Shown: positions 25,694-34,358 of the stretch, one piece after another | How positions within the stretch are numbered: position 1 is the first letter of the stretch | How the letters are laid out: every line of letters starts with the position of its first letter | Position numbers and translations under genes: made by a program | The notes under the pieces: generated by a model | The model's database searches: none | The model's input: the letters and a program-made list of their open reading frames with translations, nothing else | What the model was told of the DNA's origin: nothing | Assembly: GCA_002307375.1 (NCBI GenBank) | Contig: NTJI01000001.1 | Coordinates: forward strand, 124,001 to 188,000 | Length of the DNA stretch: 64,000 bases | From: Lysobacteraceae bacterium NML93-0399 | Lineage (GTDB): Bacteria; Pseudomonadota; Gammaproteobacteria; Xanthomonadales; Xanthomonadaceae | Direction: 5' to 3'

Positions 25694-26613
25694 CAGAAAC
25701 GCTCCTCGCTGTGGCCCACCAGGTCGAGCCGGTCGGGCGTGGCGAACCGCCAGTGCTGCCACTGGATCGTGCCCGCGCGATAGTCGATGCCGCTCTGCGG
25801 CCGCAGGTTCACGCTGCCACCTGCACCGAACGTCAGCGCACCTTGCGCCGCGAGCTGTTCGAGCTGTGGCTCGCGGCTGTAGCCACCCGTGTCCTGCCGA
25901 TAGACGTAGTAGTGCGGGTGTTCGGCGACGCGCGAGGGGTCATCGGCCCGCATCGGCATCACCGAGAAGTCGAGGATGCCGTCGCCATTGAAGTCCTGGA
26001 GCGTGAGGGTGTCGGTACCGCTGAAGAACAGATCCAGCCCGTCGAGCACCTGCACCGGTTCGCCAGTGCTGCGATCGGACACCGTGATGCGGTCCACCCG
26101 GCCGGAATGCTCGCCCTGCGCCTTGCGCGCGCGGACCCGGAAATAGAAACGCGCGTCGGCCGTGTCCTGCAGCAGGTGCCCGTCGAAGCGGTCGCGCGCG
26201 TCGCTGGAGAAACGCGTCACCCGCTCCAGCTGCAACGCCTGCTGCGCGCGGCTGCGCAGATCGACCGCGCGTCCCCGCAGGGTCTTCGCGCCGGGTGCGA
26301 ACGGCTGCAGGGCGATCACGGCTGTCGGCAATGCGGAATCGCCCAGCACGTTGATGTGCAGACTTTCGTTCTCGGCATAGGGCGTCTTTTCCAGCGGCAC
26401 CGGCATGCGCTGCGGCTCGGTGAGCAGATAGCCACTCATGCCGTTGAGCTGCCAGTCGTGGATCAGCACCAGCTCCACCGGCGCATCACCGAGCGTGCCC
26501 TGGTAGGCAGTGATCGGCCGCGCCTGTCCGAAGACCGGAGCCGACAGCAGCCACATCGCGCATGCGAGCACCAGAATGCGTCCGGCGTGTCGCCAACCCG
26601 GACGGGCTGCCAT
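25693..26613 (-). CDS. Secreted protein of unknown function (first of a pair)
   Basis: A 306-residue protein with a signal peptide (ILVLACAMWLLSAPVFGQA). The mature chain opens AYQGTLGDAPVELVLIHDWQ and contains a Ca-binding-like FG-GAP/EF stretch LQDFNGDGILDFSVMPM at about residues 210-226. No enzyme motif is visible. ATG 26613 is used because the signal peptide follows at once; the frame is open a little further upstream. It is the first gene of a two-gene unit with the next secreted protein. Confidence 0.7.
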   Translation of the reverse strand: MAARPGWRHAGRILVLACAMWLLSAPVFGQARPITAYQGTLGDAPVELVLIHDWQLNGMSGYLLTEPQRMPVPLEKTPYAENESLHINVLGDSALPTAVIALQPFAPGAKTLRGRAVDLRSRAQQALQLERVTRFSSDARDRFDGHLLQDTADARFYFRVRARKAQGEHSGRVDRITVSDRSTGEPVQVLDGLDLFFSGTDTLTLQDFNGDGILDFSVMPMRADDPSRVAEHPHYYVYRQDTGGYSREPQLEQLAAQGALTFGAGGSVNLRPQSGIDYRAGTIQWQHWRFATPDRLDLVGHSEERF

Positions 26614-26793
26614 CGCCGAGACTCTCGTCAGACACGTCTTCTCGCGGATCAACTCGGCCTCGGCGCGCAATGGGGCGCGACACGATACCGGATCGAAATA
26701 CGCAAGCGGCGCGCCGGAACGAAGCGTGGCCTGCCTGAGCCTTAGCGGCGCCCATTGACGCCTGCCTCATCGCGGCGCTCCGATGCTCCGGCC

Positions 26794-27534
26794 ATGCCCG
26801 AGGGCCCGTCCATCGTCATCCTGCGCGAAGCCGCGGCGCGATTCGCCAAGCGCAGGGTGCTGCGGGTGTCCGGCAATTCCAGGCAGGACATCGACCGGCT
26901 GTACAACAAGACGCTGCGGGCCGTGCGCAGCTGGGGCAAGCATGTGCTGCTGGAGTTCGACGGCTTCAGCGTGCGCATCCACCTGCTGCTGTTCGGCAGC
27001 TACCGCATCAACGCCGACAAGGACAAGCCGCCGCGGCTGTCACTCGGTTTCAGCAAGGGCGAGGTACTGAACTTCTACGCGTGCTCGGTGACGTTTCTCG
27101 AGGGCGATCTCGACGACCACTACGACTGGAGCGCCGACGTCATGAGCGACGCCTGGGATGCGGCCGCCGCACGCCGCAAGCTGCGCGCCCGTCCCGACAC
27201 CCTGGTGGCGGACGCGCTGCTGGACCAGGACCTGTTCGCCGGCGTCGGCAACATCATCAAGAACGAAGTGCTGCACCGCATCCGCGTCCATCCCGAGAGC
27301 CGGGTCGGCGCCCTTCCGGCGCGCAAGCTGGCCGAACTCGTCCACCAGGCGCGCGAATACAGTTTCGACTTCTATCGCTGGAAACAGGCCTACGTGTTGC
27401 GCAAGCATTTCCAGGTGCACGGCAAGACCAGCTGCCCCCGTGACGGCACGCCGCTGACCTATCGCAAGCAGGTCGGGCTGGCCAAGCGTCGGGCGTTCTG
27501 GTGCGAACGCTGCCAGCGACGGTACGGGGACTGA
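26794..27534 (+). CDS. Fpg/Nei-family DNA glycosylase, zinc finger lacking one Cys
   Basis: A 246-residue base-excision repair glycosylase/AP lyase. Pro2 and Glu3 of MPEGPSIVI are the catalytic residues after Met removal. The helix-two-turn-helix region reads LLDQDLFAGVGNIIKNEVLH. The C-terminal zinc finger has only three of the four usual cysteines: CPRD in place of CxxC, then CERC near the end, so Asp or another residue may complete the site. Sequence is closer to Nei-like than to Fpg proteins. It acts on oxidised bases in DNA. The gene is alone; upstream on the other strand lie the secreted pair. Confidence 0.85.
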   Translation: MPEGPSIVILREAAARFAKRRVLRVSGNSRQDIDRLYNKTLRAVRSWGKHVLLEFDGFSVRIHLLLFGSYRINADKDKPPRLSLGFSKGEVLNFYACSVTFLEGDLDDHYDWSADVMSDAWDAAAARRKLRARPDTLVADALLDQDLFAGVGNIIKNEVLHRIRVHPESRVGALPARKLAELVHQAREYSFDFYRWKQAYVLRKHFQVHGKTSCPRDGTPLTYRKQVGLAKRRAFWCERCQRRYGD

Positions 27535-27846
27535 CGGCGTCGGAGTCGCGACCTCGCGCTCGTCCCGCACGAAACGACGGCGCCGCGCCTGAAGCTCTTC
27601 TCTTCACGAGCGCGAGCAGCTGCTGCAGGAATGTCAGGCGCGGGGCGCGCGGAAGCGACCGCGCCAAGGTCGCGTGACCACACCCGGCACTCCGCAGAGA
27701 CGAGGCTGCGCATCGAGCGTCAAAACGGCCGCGAATGAAGCTTGAATCGCCAGCCGTGAGAGTGCCGACAGGCCCATTTCATTCACCACTCACGTTCCCC
27801 ATACCCCGGGCGGCCCACCATCGCGTCCTTCCGTATGGACCCGGCG
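27535..27846. other. Intergenic region upstream of the ankyrin-catalase pair
   Basis: About 310 bases with no gene seen. It should hold the promoter for the ankyrin-catalase operon. I could not identify a confident OxyR site by eye. Confidence 0.3.
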
Positions 27847-28455
27847 ATGACGACGCCCGTTCGCCCCGAACTCGACGCCGAGACCTACGCCCGGGTGCAG
27901 GAGTTGTTCGCCCTGGTGCGTGCGGGCGATGCCGCCACCCTGGCCCGCCTGCTCGCGATGGGCCTTGTGCCTAACCTGCGCGACGGCAAGGGCGACAGCC
28001 TGCTGATGCTGGCCGCCTATCACGGTCACGTCGACGCGGTGCGCGTGCTGATGCAGCACGGCGCCGACGCCACACTCGCCAACGATCGCGGCCAGAACCC
28101 GCTCGGAGCCGCCGCGTTCAAGGGCGATCTGGCCGTGGCAAACGCCCTGCTTGAAGGCGGCGCGCCGGTCGACGATCAGCCCCGGGGCGGCCGCAGTGCG
28201 CTGATGCTGGGGGCCATGTTCGACTGCGTCGAAATGATCGAGCTGCTGCTTGCCCATGGCGCGAATCCGGATCACGCCGGCACCGACGGCGCCACCGCGC
28301 TCGATCTCGCGCGTGGCATGGGCGCAGACCGCGCCGTCGAGCGCCTGTCCCGTCGATCGGCAGCTCCGATGCCGATGGCGCCCACGCAGCGGCGCCGAAC
28401 GACCGACTCCATCGACCCTATCGATCCCAGCCAGACAGCGAGGACGCATCCATGA
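27847..28455 (+). CDS. Ankyrin-repeat protein, catalase partner
   Basis: A 202-residue soluble protein of ankyrin repeats ([78 protein letters not shown]). It has no signal peptide. ATG 27847 is preferred; an ATG four codons earlier is also in frame. Its stop overlaps the catalase start (ATGA at 28452-28455). Ankyrin proteins coupled to catalases are known in Pseudomonas and Xanthomonas, where AnkB/AnkA support full catalase activity, possibly by stabilising it or aiding heme or protein delivery. Here the ankyrin gene comes first. Confidence 0.85.
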   Translation: MTTPVRPELDAETYARVQELFALVRAGDAATLARLLAMGLVPNLRDGKGDSLLMLAAYHGHVDAVRVLMQHGADATLANDRGQNPLGAAAFKGDLAVANALLEGGAPVDDQPRGGRSALMLGAMFDCVEMIELLLAHGANPDHAGTDGATALDLARGMGADRAVERLSRRSAAPMPMAPTQRRRTTDSIDPIDPSQTARTHP

Positions 28456-30164
28456 AAGACGACCACAAGGGGAACGCCGGCGACCGCAGCCTGACCAACC
28501 GCCAGGGCCATCCGGTCTGCAACAACCAGTCGCAGCGCACCGTGGGCAGCCGCGGTCCGGCAACGCTCGAGAACTACCAGTTCCTCGAGAAGATCAGCCA
28601 CTTCGACCGCGAGCGCATTCCCGAGCGCGTGGTGCATGCGCGCGGCTTCGTCTGTTATGGAGAGTTCGAAGCGACCGGCAAGATCGGCGACGAACCTGCC
28701 ACGAAGTACACCCGGGCCAGGATCTTTTCCCAGGCCGGCAAGAAGACCCCGCTCGCCATCCGCTTCTCCACCGTGATCGGCGGCCGCGATTCTTCGGAAG
28801 TGGCGCGCGACCCGCGCGGCTTCGCGGTGAAGTTCTACACTGAGGACGGCAACTGGGACCTGGTCGGCAACAACCTCGCGATCTTCTTCATCCGCGACGC
28901 GATCAAGTTCCCTGACGTCATCCATTCGCTCAAACCCGACCCCGTGACCTTCCGCCAGGAGCCGAACCGCATCTTCGACTTCATGAGCCAGACGCCCGAA
29001 GCGATGCACATGCTCACGCATCTCTTCAGCCCGCGCGGCATTCCGGCCAGCTACCGGCACATGGAAGGCTTCGGCGTGAACACCTACAAGATGGTCAACG
29101 CCGACGGTCAGACGGTGCTGGTGAAGTACCACTTCCACCCGCGCTGCGGCGTGGCCAGCCTCACCGCGGCCGAAGCGGCCAAGGTGCAGGGCCAGGACCT
29201 CGGCTCGGCCTCGAAGGACCTGTTCGAAGCCATCGAACGCGGCGAATACCCGCAGTGGGACATGTACGTGCAGATCATGGACGACCATGACCATCCCGAA
29301 CTCGACTGGGATCCGCTCGACGACACCAAGATCTGGCCGGAGAAGGACTTCCCGCTGCTGCACGTGGGCGTGATGACGCTCAACCGCAACGTCGAGGACC
29401 ACCACAACGAGAACGAGCAGATCGCGATGGGCACCGGCGTGCTGGTCGACGGCCTGGACTTCTCCGACGACAAGATGCTGGTCGGCCGCACGTTCTCCTA
29501 CTCCGACACCCAGCGTTATCGCGTGGGCACGAACTACCTGCAGCTGCCGGTCAACCAGCCCAAGGGCGTGCAGCGGGTGCAGACCAACCAGCGTGGCGGC
29601 GAAATGTCCTACAGCGTGGATCTGGCGCCAGGCCAGAACCCGCATATCAATTTCGAGCCGTCCATCCACAACGGCCTGCAGGAAGCGCCGGACATGGGTC
29701 CCAACAATCCGCCGGAAATCCGCGGCGCGCTGACCCGCAGCGTGATCGAACGGCGCAACGACTATGTGCAGGCGCGTGGCCGCTTCAACACCATGATGGA
29801 CTGGGAGCGCGAGGACCTGATCGACACCATGGGCACCATGCTTTCGGCCTGCGAGCGCGACGTGCAGGAACGCATGCTGTGGCACTTCTTCATGGTGCAT
29901 GACCAGTACGGCCAAGGCGTGGCCGAGAAGCTGGGCATGCGCGTGGACGACGTGCGCCACCTCGAACCGCTGAAGAGCCAGGTGCTCACCGACGAGGACC
30001 AGCAGCGCCTCGCCAAGCTTGGCAACAACAACGACACCATCGACCCGGATGTCTGGGGCCAGTGGACCAGCTCGGTGAAGAACCACCCCGCCACCGCCGA
30101 AGAAGTGCTGGAAGGTCGTCTCCCCGGCCCGAAGGCCGAACTCGAGGCCAAGGCAGAAGCGTGA
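28452..30164 (+). CDS. Heme catalase
   Basis: A 570-residue monofunctional catalase (2 H2O2 to 2 H2O + O2). The distal His is in [12 protein letters not shown] (about residue 62) and the distal Asn region is [20 protein letters not shown]. The heme-Tyr signature is [14 protein letters not shown]. The C-terminus extends roughly 60 residues beyond the small-subunit core ([20 protein letters not shown]). No signal peptide is present, so it is cytosolic. It is translationally coupled to the ankyrin gene upstream and followed by a strong terminator, so the two form a closed operon likely induced by peroxide. Confidence 0.95.
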   Translation: MKDDHKGNAGDRSLTNRQGHPVCNNQSQRTVGSRGPATLENYQFLEKISHFDRERIPERVVHARGFVCYGEFEATGKIGDEPATKYTRARIFSQAGKKTPLAIRFSTVIGGRDSSEVARDPRGFAVKFYTEDGNWDLVGNNLAIFFIRDAIKFPDVIHSLKPDPVTFRQEPNRIFDFMSQTPEAMHMLTHLFSPRGIPASYRHMEGFGVNTYKMVNADGQTVLVKYHFHPRCGVASLTAAEAAKVQGQDLGSASKDLFEAIERGEYPQWDMYVQIMDDHDHPELDWDPLDDTKIWPEKDFPLLHVGVMTLNRNVEDHHNENEQIAMGTGVLVDGLDFSDDKMLVGRTFSYSDTQRYRVGTNYLQLPVNQPKGVQRVQTNQRGGEMSYSVDLAPGQNPHINFEPSIHNGLQEAPDMGPNNPPEIRGALTRSVIERRNDYVQARGRFNTMMDWEREDLIDTMGTMLSACERDVQERMLWHFFMVHDQYGQGVAEKLGMRVDDVRHLEPLKSQVLTDEDQQRLAKLGNNNDTIDPDVWGQWTSSVKNHPATAEEVLEGRLPGPKAELEAKAEA

Positions 30165-30199
30165 GCAAGCCCGCGCTCCAGACCGCGTGAATCCAACAA

Positions 30200-30226
30200 G
30201 CGGCGCCGGCAACGGCGCCGCTTTTT
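30200..30226 (+). terminator. Rho-independent terminator of the ankyrin-catalase operon
   Basis: A perfect nine-base stem GCGGCGCCG / CGGCGCCGC with loop GCAA is followed by five T. It lies 35 bases after the catalase stop and is the clearest intrinsic terminator in the window. Confidence 0.9.
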
Positions 30227-30524
30227 CGTGCGCACTCGTGCAGCGCCTGAATCAGCGGCCACCACGCACACGCGAACCCATCATCTGCAGGAGCGCGCGC
30301 GATGGGCGGAGGGCACGCCCCCTCGACAGCACGCCGCCGAGTGATCGCAAAGCCTGAGCGAAGCGAAGCGACTGGCGTTCGAATGCGAACTCGGCAAGCG
30401 ACGTTACGGGGCCTGTTTCGACTCGGCGTTGCCGCCGTTGCGGCGGATGGACAGGGCCGGACTGGTCTGCGCCTCATCGGCCGAAGCCCGGACGTCTTCA
30501 ACCGCGCCGGACGGCGCGACGCCT

Positions 30525-30803
30525 TCAGTCCCGCCGGAGACGGCGGGCAGCCTCGGCCGCAGCCTGCAGCACGCCGATGTATTCCACCTGCGCCCTCGGG
30601 GCCTGGGCGGCGAAGTTCTGCAGGCCCTCGACATAGGCGGCCGACAGCACCGGCGCGTTGAACTGGTCGGCCATGTCCGCCATGGACCTCGACACGGCGT
30701 CCTGCAGATGGAAGTTCACGTTGACGCCTTTCTGCGCCTCATGGGCCAGGTCGACGACGCGCAGCAGGTGCGGTGTCACGAGGCCGACAACGGTGGTTCT
30801 CAT
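30525..30803 (-). CDS. Small protein of unknown function
   Basis: A 92-residue soluble protein (start MRTTVVGLVTPHLLRVVDLA, end LQAAAEAARRLRRD) without signal peptide, membrane segment or recognised domain. Codon use and start position look gene-like, and no better frame overlaps it. The region between it and the catalase terminator (30227-30524) holds nothing I can identify. Keep as hypothetical. Confidence 0.5.
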   Translation of the reverse strand: MRTTVVGLVTPHLLRVVDLAHEAQKGVNVNFHLQDAVSRSMADMADQFNAPVLSAAYVEGLQNFAAQAPRAQVEYIGVLQAAAEAARRLRRD

Positions 30804-30921
30804 CCATTCAACCCTGGTCGCGGAAGCGCGGAAGACTACCCAAACCGCCGGCGAAGTGCACTTGTCGGCACGCGCACGCCGGCAACTGGTAAAGACCGAT
30901 GCACCGGCACCGAACCGGTCT

Positions 30922-32148
30922 TCAAGGCGCGGGTGACAAACCCGAGACCTCTGCGCTCTGGCCCGCCGTGCGCCCTGCGTCCTCGTGGGTGACCGCATCG
31001 CCCCGCTCCACCCGGTTGCGCCCCGCGCGCTTGCCGCGGAAGAGAGCCGCATCGGCAACCTGCATCGCCCGGGCCAGCGACGCGTCGTCATCGAAGTCAC
31101 CGGAGATGCCCACGGTGACCGTGCAGTGCACGGCCTCGCCATCAGGCGCCTTCATGACGGTCGAGGCCACCGCATCGCGGATGCGCTCGGCCACCTGCGC
31201 CGCGGTCGACTCGTCGGCATCCAGGCAGACCGCCGCGAATTCCTCGCCGCCCATCCGGCACAGCAGATCGCCTTCCCGCACGGCGCCACGCAGCACATCG
31301 GCAATCGCGCACAGCACCGCGTCACCGGCGTGGTGGCCGTGCCGGTCGTTGACGTGCTTGAAGTGGTCGATGTCGATCAGCAGCAGGCGCGCGCCGGCAT
31401 TCGGCTGCTGCAGACGCGCCTCCAGGGCCTCGGTCAACCCGCGGCGGTTGAGCAGCCGGGTCAGAGGATCGCGCGCCGCCATGTCGCGGAGCCGGTCGGT
31501 CAGGCGGCGCAGCACCAGCCAGACGATGAAGGGCGGAATGATCGTCGCCAGCGAGCACATGTAGACGTAGAAGACCGTCTGGAACTGCCCCGCCATGTTC
31601 AGCGCATCCAGGCCACCGGCCAGCAGCCGGGTGAGCTTGAGGACGTTGAGCACGGCGATGCCGCTGATCAGCGCGGCGAACAGCACTGCCTCGGCGCGGA
31701 TATCACGTGCGAACGTGCGCAGGCCCGCCAGCAGCACCGCCACAATGGCGCAGAACCACAGCGCACACGCCGCCGAGAGCACTACGTAGCGCGCCACCGG
31801 CCCGAAGGCCCACTCCACCAGAATCTGCACCGCCGCGTAGCCCAGCCCCAACGCAAGCAACGGCCGCAATAGCGGCGCCGGCCGCCCGAAGAAGCGCAGG
31901 CCGCCGACGCTGTACGCCAGCAACGCCACGAGCGTGAGCGCGTGATTGACCACGCTCATCCAGCTCCACCCGGCCGGACCTTCCAGCAGCTGCAGCACAT
32001 AGGCCGCACCGAGGGCGAGGTTGCCCACGGCGAACGCATCCATCCCCATCCGGTCGCGTCCCAGGCGCCTGCTGATCAGCAGGAACATCACCGTGAAGCT
32101 CAACAGATAGACGCACAACATGCCGACGAGGAGCGTGGCGATCATCAA
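30922..32148 (-). CDS. Membrane diguanylate cyclase (GGDEF domain)
   Basis: A 408-residue protein. Seven or so membrane helices fill residues 1-220 (IATLLVGMLCVYLLSFTVMF, SVVNHALTLVALLAYSVGGL, YVVLSAACALWFCAIVAVLL and others). A GGDEF domain follows at about 230-385. The active-site loop is LLCRMGGEEF, an intact GGEEF, with DIDHFKHVNDRHGHHAGD for GTP binding, so it should make c-di-GMP. No RxxD inhibitory site is obvious before the loop. The gene stands alone. Together with the HD-GYP protein 8 kb away, the window holds both a maker and a breaker of c-di-GMP. Confidence 0.92.
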   Translation of the reverse strand: MMIATLLVGMLCVYLLSFTVMFLLISRRLGRDRMGMDAFAVGNLALGAAYVLQLLEGPAGWSWMSVVNHALTLVALLAYSVGGLRFFGRPAPLLRPLLALGLGYAAVQILVEWAFGPVARYVVLSAACALWFCAIVAVLLAGLRTFARDIRAEAVLFAALISGIAVLNVLKLTRLLAGGLDALNMAGQFQTVFYVYMCSLATIIPPFIVWLVLRRLTDRLRDMAARDPLTRLLNRRGLTEALEARLQQPNAGARLLLIDIDHFKHVNDRHGHHAGDAVLCAIADVLRGAVREGDLLCRMGGEEFAAVCLDADESTAAQVAERIRDAVASTVMKAPDGEAVHCTVTVGISGDFDDDASLARAMQVADAALFRGKRAGRNRVERGDAVTHEDAGRTAGQSAEVSGLSPAP

Positions 32149-32335
32149 ACGAGGTCGGAACCAGGAGTAAGGCGGACCCCTGGCCCATCCCCTCGCGCTG
32201 ACGCGACGGAGGACGTGCCTGGCGGCGCGCGAGGCTGGAAGTCAGAACGGGCAGCGTATCCGAAGTGCCTTCAGACGCGCCCCTGACGTCATCGGCCGCC
32301 CGGCAGCAAACTTGACCCGCCCCGACGCCCCGCCC

Positions 32336-32367
32336 CCCTGTAGGAGCGCGCTCGCGCGCGATAGGCG
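32336..32367 (+). repeat. REP element (GTAGGAGCGCGC family)
   Basis: A single REP copy, CTGTAGGAGCGCGCTCGCGC followed by GCGAT, in the 384-base gap 32149-32532 between the diguanylate cyclase start and the L,D-transpeptidase stop. The rest of that gap shows no gene. Confidence 0.8.
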
Positions 32368-32532
32368 TTCCCGACACACCCAAGAGCCGGCACCCGCCCT
32401 CAACCGCGTCAAAACCGAATGCTCGTGCACGGCCGACATCAGCCCCACGATTCCCGACACAAATCGCAACCGAACGCGACAGCCAGATGCCATTTGGCCA
32501 CCCACCGAATATCTCGACGCGGTGCCCCGCAC

Positions 32533-33240
32533 TCACCCGTCGCGCTTCGACGCCTCGCGACTTTCCACGAACTCCGGGAAGGTGTCCGCCATCGAATCCT
32601 TGTCCGGCAGGATGTAGAACACACCGCCCTTCTCGAAGGTCGGTTGGACGACCTGCTCATAGAACCCGGTCGCAACATTGATGCAGCCGTGGGTGACGCG
32701 GTTGTCGTCCGGCGTCGGCGATGCCAGGCGTTCGTCGCGTCGCTCGCCCGGCGCACCGCTTGCAGTGGGGTGCAGCGAAACCGCGGAATCGTAGTCCACC
32801 CACAGCACGCGTCCGGCGTCGATCGACGGGCCGTAGCCACCCACGAAGCGACCGGCAGGCGTGGTGCGGTCGCGTCCCGGAATTTCGCGTAGCGCAAGAC
32901 CGGCAATGCCGGGCGCGACATGGTCGCCGATCGCCGAGCCGAACAGTCCGGGCGCTGCGCCACGCAACTTGCCGTCGCCGCCGAACACCAGGACCTGCGC
33001 GGCGGCCTTGTCCATCACCATGAACGGATAGCCGTGGTTGTCATTGGCGGCGATGACCCAGCCCGCAAGCTCGATCACCGTGTCGGACACCTCCTGGCCG
33101 GGCGGCAGCTGGTCGACCGAGGCGACCGATGGTGTCGCGGCGTCTTCTTTGGCGACAGCCACGCCGACGCTCGCAGTTGCCAACGCAAGCAGCAATGCAC
33201 CGTGGAAGACCCGTACCGCAGCGTGTGTGGACCTGGCGAT
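32533..33240 (-). CDS. Periplasmic L,D-transpeptidase (YkuD domain), ATC start suspected
   Basis: A 235-residue exported YkuD-type L,D-transpeptidase. The active-site motif is DNRVTHGCINVATGFYEQ, with the catalytic Cys and preceding His. A signal peptide (FHGALLLALATASVGVAVAK) precedes the mature domain. Such enzymes make 3-3 cross-links or attach proteins to peptidoglycan. No ATG, GTG or TTG exists at a sensible position. A perfect ribosome site GAGGAG (33248-33253) points seven bases downstream to ATC at 33238-33240, which would give a normal signal peptide starting ARSTHAAVRV. Upstream in the same operon is an Lpp-like lipoprotein gene, 76 bases away. Confidence 0.75.
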   Translation of the reverse strand: MARSTHAAVRVFHGALLLALATASVGVAVAKEDAATPSVASVDQLPPGQEVSDTVIELAGWVIAANDNHGYPFMVMDKAAAQVLVFGGDGKLRGAAPGLFGSAIGDHVAPGIAGLALREIPGRDRTTPAGRFVGGYGPSIDAGRVLWVDYDSAVSLHPTASGAPGERRDERLASPTPDDNRVTHGCINVATGFYEQVVQPTFEKGGVFYILPDKDSMADTFPEFVESREASKRDG

Positions 33241-33316
33241 GGGAACACTCCTCGAAAAGACGGATGAAACACGGGACCCGTGGCGACTGAGGCCAACGGG
33301 TCCCGGACCGATCAGA

Positions 33317-33586
33317 TCAACCGCGCGGCGTGCGGCGCGGAGCGGTTTCGAGCTGTTGGACGCGGCGTTCCATCTGATCCAGACGCTGGTTGGCCTGCGT
33401 GGCGGACTGGTTGGCCGATTCCGCACTCTGGGCCGCGCCCTGCACCCGCGTATCGAGCGAGTCCAGACGCGAGTCGATGCGTGCGAAGTCTTCCTTGTAG
33501 GTGGCGCAGCCACCGAGGCCGACGGCGGCAACGAGCGCCACGCCGATCATTTGCGCCTTCGTACGGTTCTGTTGGATGAGCTTCAT
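33317..33586 (-). CDS. Small Lpp-like coiled-coil lipoprotein
   Basis: An 89-residue lipoprotein. The signal (QMIGVALVAAVGLGGCATYK, lipobox LGGC) is followed by an alanine-zipper-like heptad region (AAQSAESANQSATQANQRLD, then QMERRVQQLE), as in Braun's lipoprotein. The C-terminus is RRTPRG, without the terminal Lys that E. coli Lpp uses for attachment to the wall. ATG 33586 has AGGAGAA upstream. It is followed by an L,D-transpeptidase, the enzyme class that anchors Lpp, which is suggestive despite the missing Lys. Confidence 0.75.
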   Translation of the reverse strand: MKLIQQNRTKAQMIGVALVAAVGLGGCATYKEDFARIDSRLDSLDTRVQGAAQSAESANQSATQANQRLDQMERRVQQLETAPRRTPRG

Positions 33587-33706
33587 TCGGGGTTCTCCTG
33601 CTTCGGGGGAGTCGGGAATATAGCCGTGTTCATGTCATACGCACCCGACGCCTTCAGGCGGGATTGGAATGTGTAGAGGCCCTGTGAAATCGGGCAGAAT
33701 CCTGCA

Positions 33707-33722
33707 CTAGGGCGTCCCCTAG
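33707..33722. promoter_or_regulatory. Palindromic operator-like site
   Basis: CTAGGG-CGTC-CCCTAG is a perfect 6-4-6 inverted repeat in the 406-base gap 33587-33992, about 120 bases upstream of the Lpp-like gene. It has the form of a dimeric regulator site. Nothing else is recognised in this gap. Confidence 0.4.
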
Positions 33723-33992
33723 ATGTCATCGGATTTCAATCGTGCTGGGCGTCGTTGGACAAGCGCGCACATGGTCAGCGCAACCTCGCGACAGGGGCGT
33801 CTTGCTGACGAAGCGAACCTGGAGATGTGAATCGCGGCGACAAATCCTGCCCCAGCGACCACCGCGTCATGTGCCGACCTGCCAGCGCTTCAACGAATTT
33901 GCGCCCATCAGCTCGCGCATTCCGACGCCCGCAACAGAGTGCGATACGCAGCCGGTCTCTCCCGAACCCGCCCGACGTCGCCACCCGGCCTC

Positions 33993-34300
33993 TCAAGATC
34001 GAGGCATCGCACCCCCCCCTGTAGGAGCGCGCTCCCGCGCGACAGGCCTGCCCGACACACCCATACCCACTCGCCCCTCGGTCACAGGCCAACCCACCGC
34101 CGCCCGCAACGTCACCAGCGCCTGGCTGATGTGCTTCTCCACCATCCTCACCGAGATGCCCATCCCGGCGGCGATCTCGGGATAAGTCAGACCCTTGCCA
34201 CGATGCAGCGCGAGCGCCCTGCGGCGCGCGGGCGGCAAAGTGTCGAACGCGGGCCGGCCAACGTGCGCAAGACAAGTTGCGCATCGACTGTGCGACGAGG
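33993..34300 (-). pseudogene. Remnant of an ECF (FecI-type) sigma factor, region 4
   Basis: Only the sigma-70 region 4 end of an ECF sigma factor survives: LPPARRRALALHRGKGLTYP, EIAAGMGISVRMVEKHISQA, LVTLRAAVGW. The helix-turn-helix is complete, but region 2 is absent and the upstream sequence changes frame. The open frame then runs into a REP element, giving an artificial tail ending ARERAPTGGGAMPRS. The matching FecR/TonB receptor is not present. Confidence 0.65.
34019..34047 (+). repeat. REP element inside the sigma-factor remnant
   Basis: A single REP copy (GTAGGAGCGCGCTCCCGCGC) overlaps the 3' end of the sigma remnant. Read on the minus strand it codes the tail ARERAPTGGG. Confidence 0.8.
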
Positions 34301-34358
34301 TTGCGCCTGCCCTCGCGGATGACCTCAGAGCCGTAGGTGCACGCCGCGCGGAGCGTTC

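Noticed and set aside
28272-30212. 646-codon minus-strand frame opposite the catalase
   Set aside because: Antisense shadow of an unmistakable catalase gene.
30525-30803. Possible toxin-antitoxin component because of its small size near the catalase operon
   Set aside because: It has no partner gene and no motif of any toxin or antitoxin family I know.
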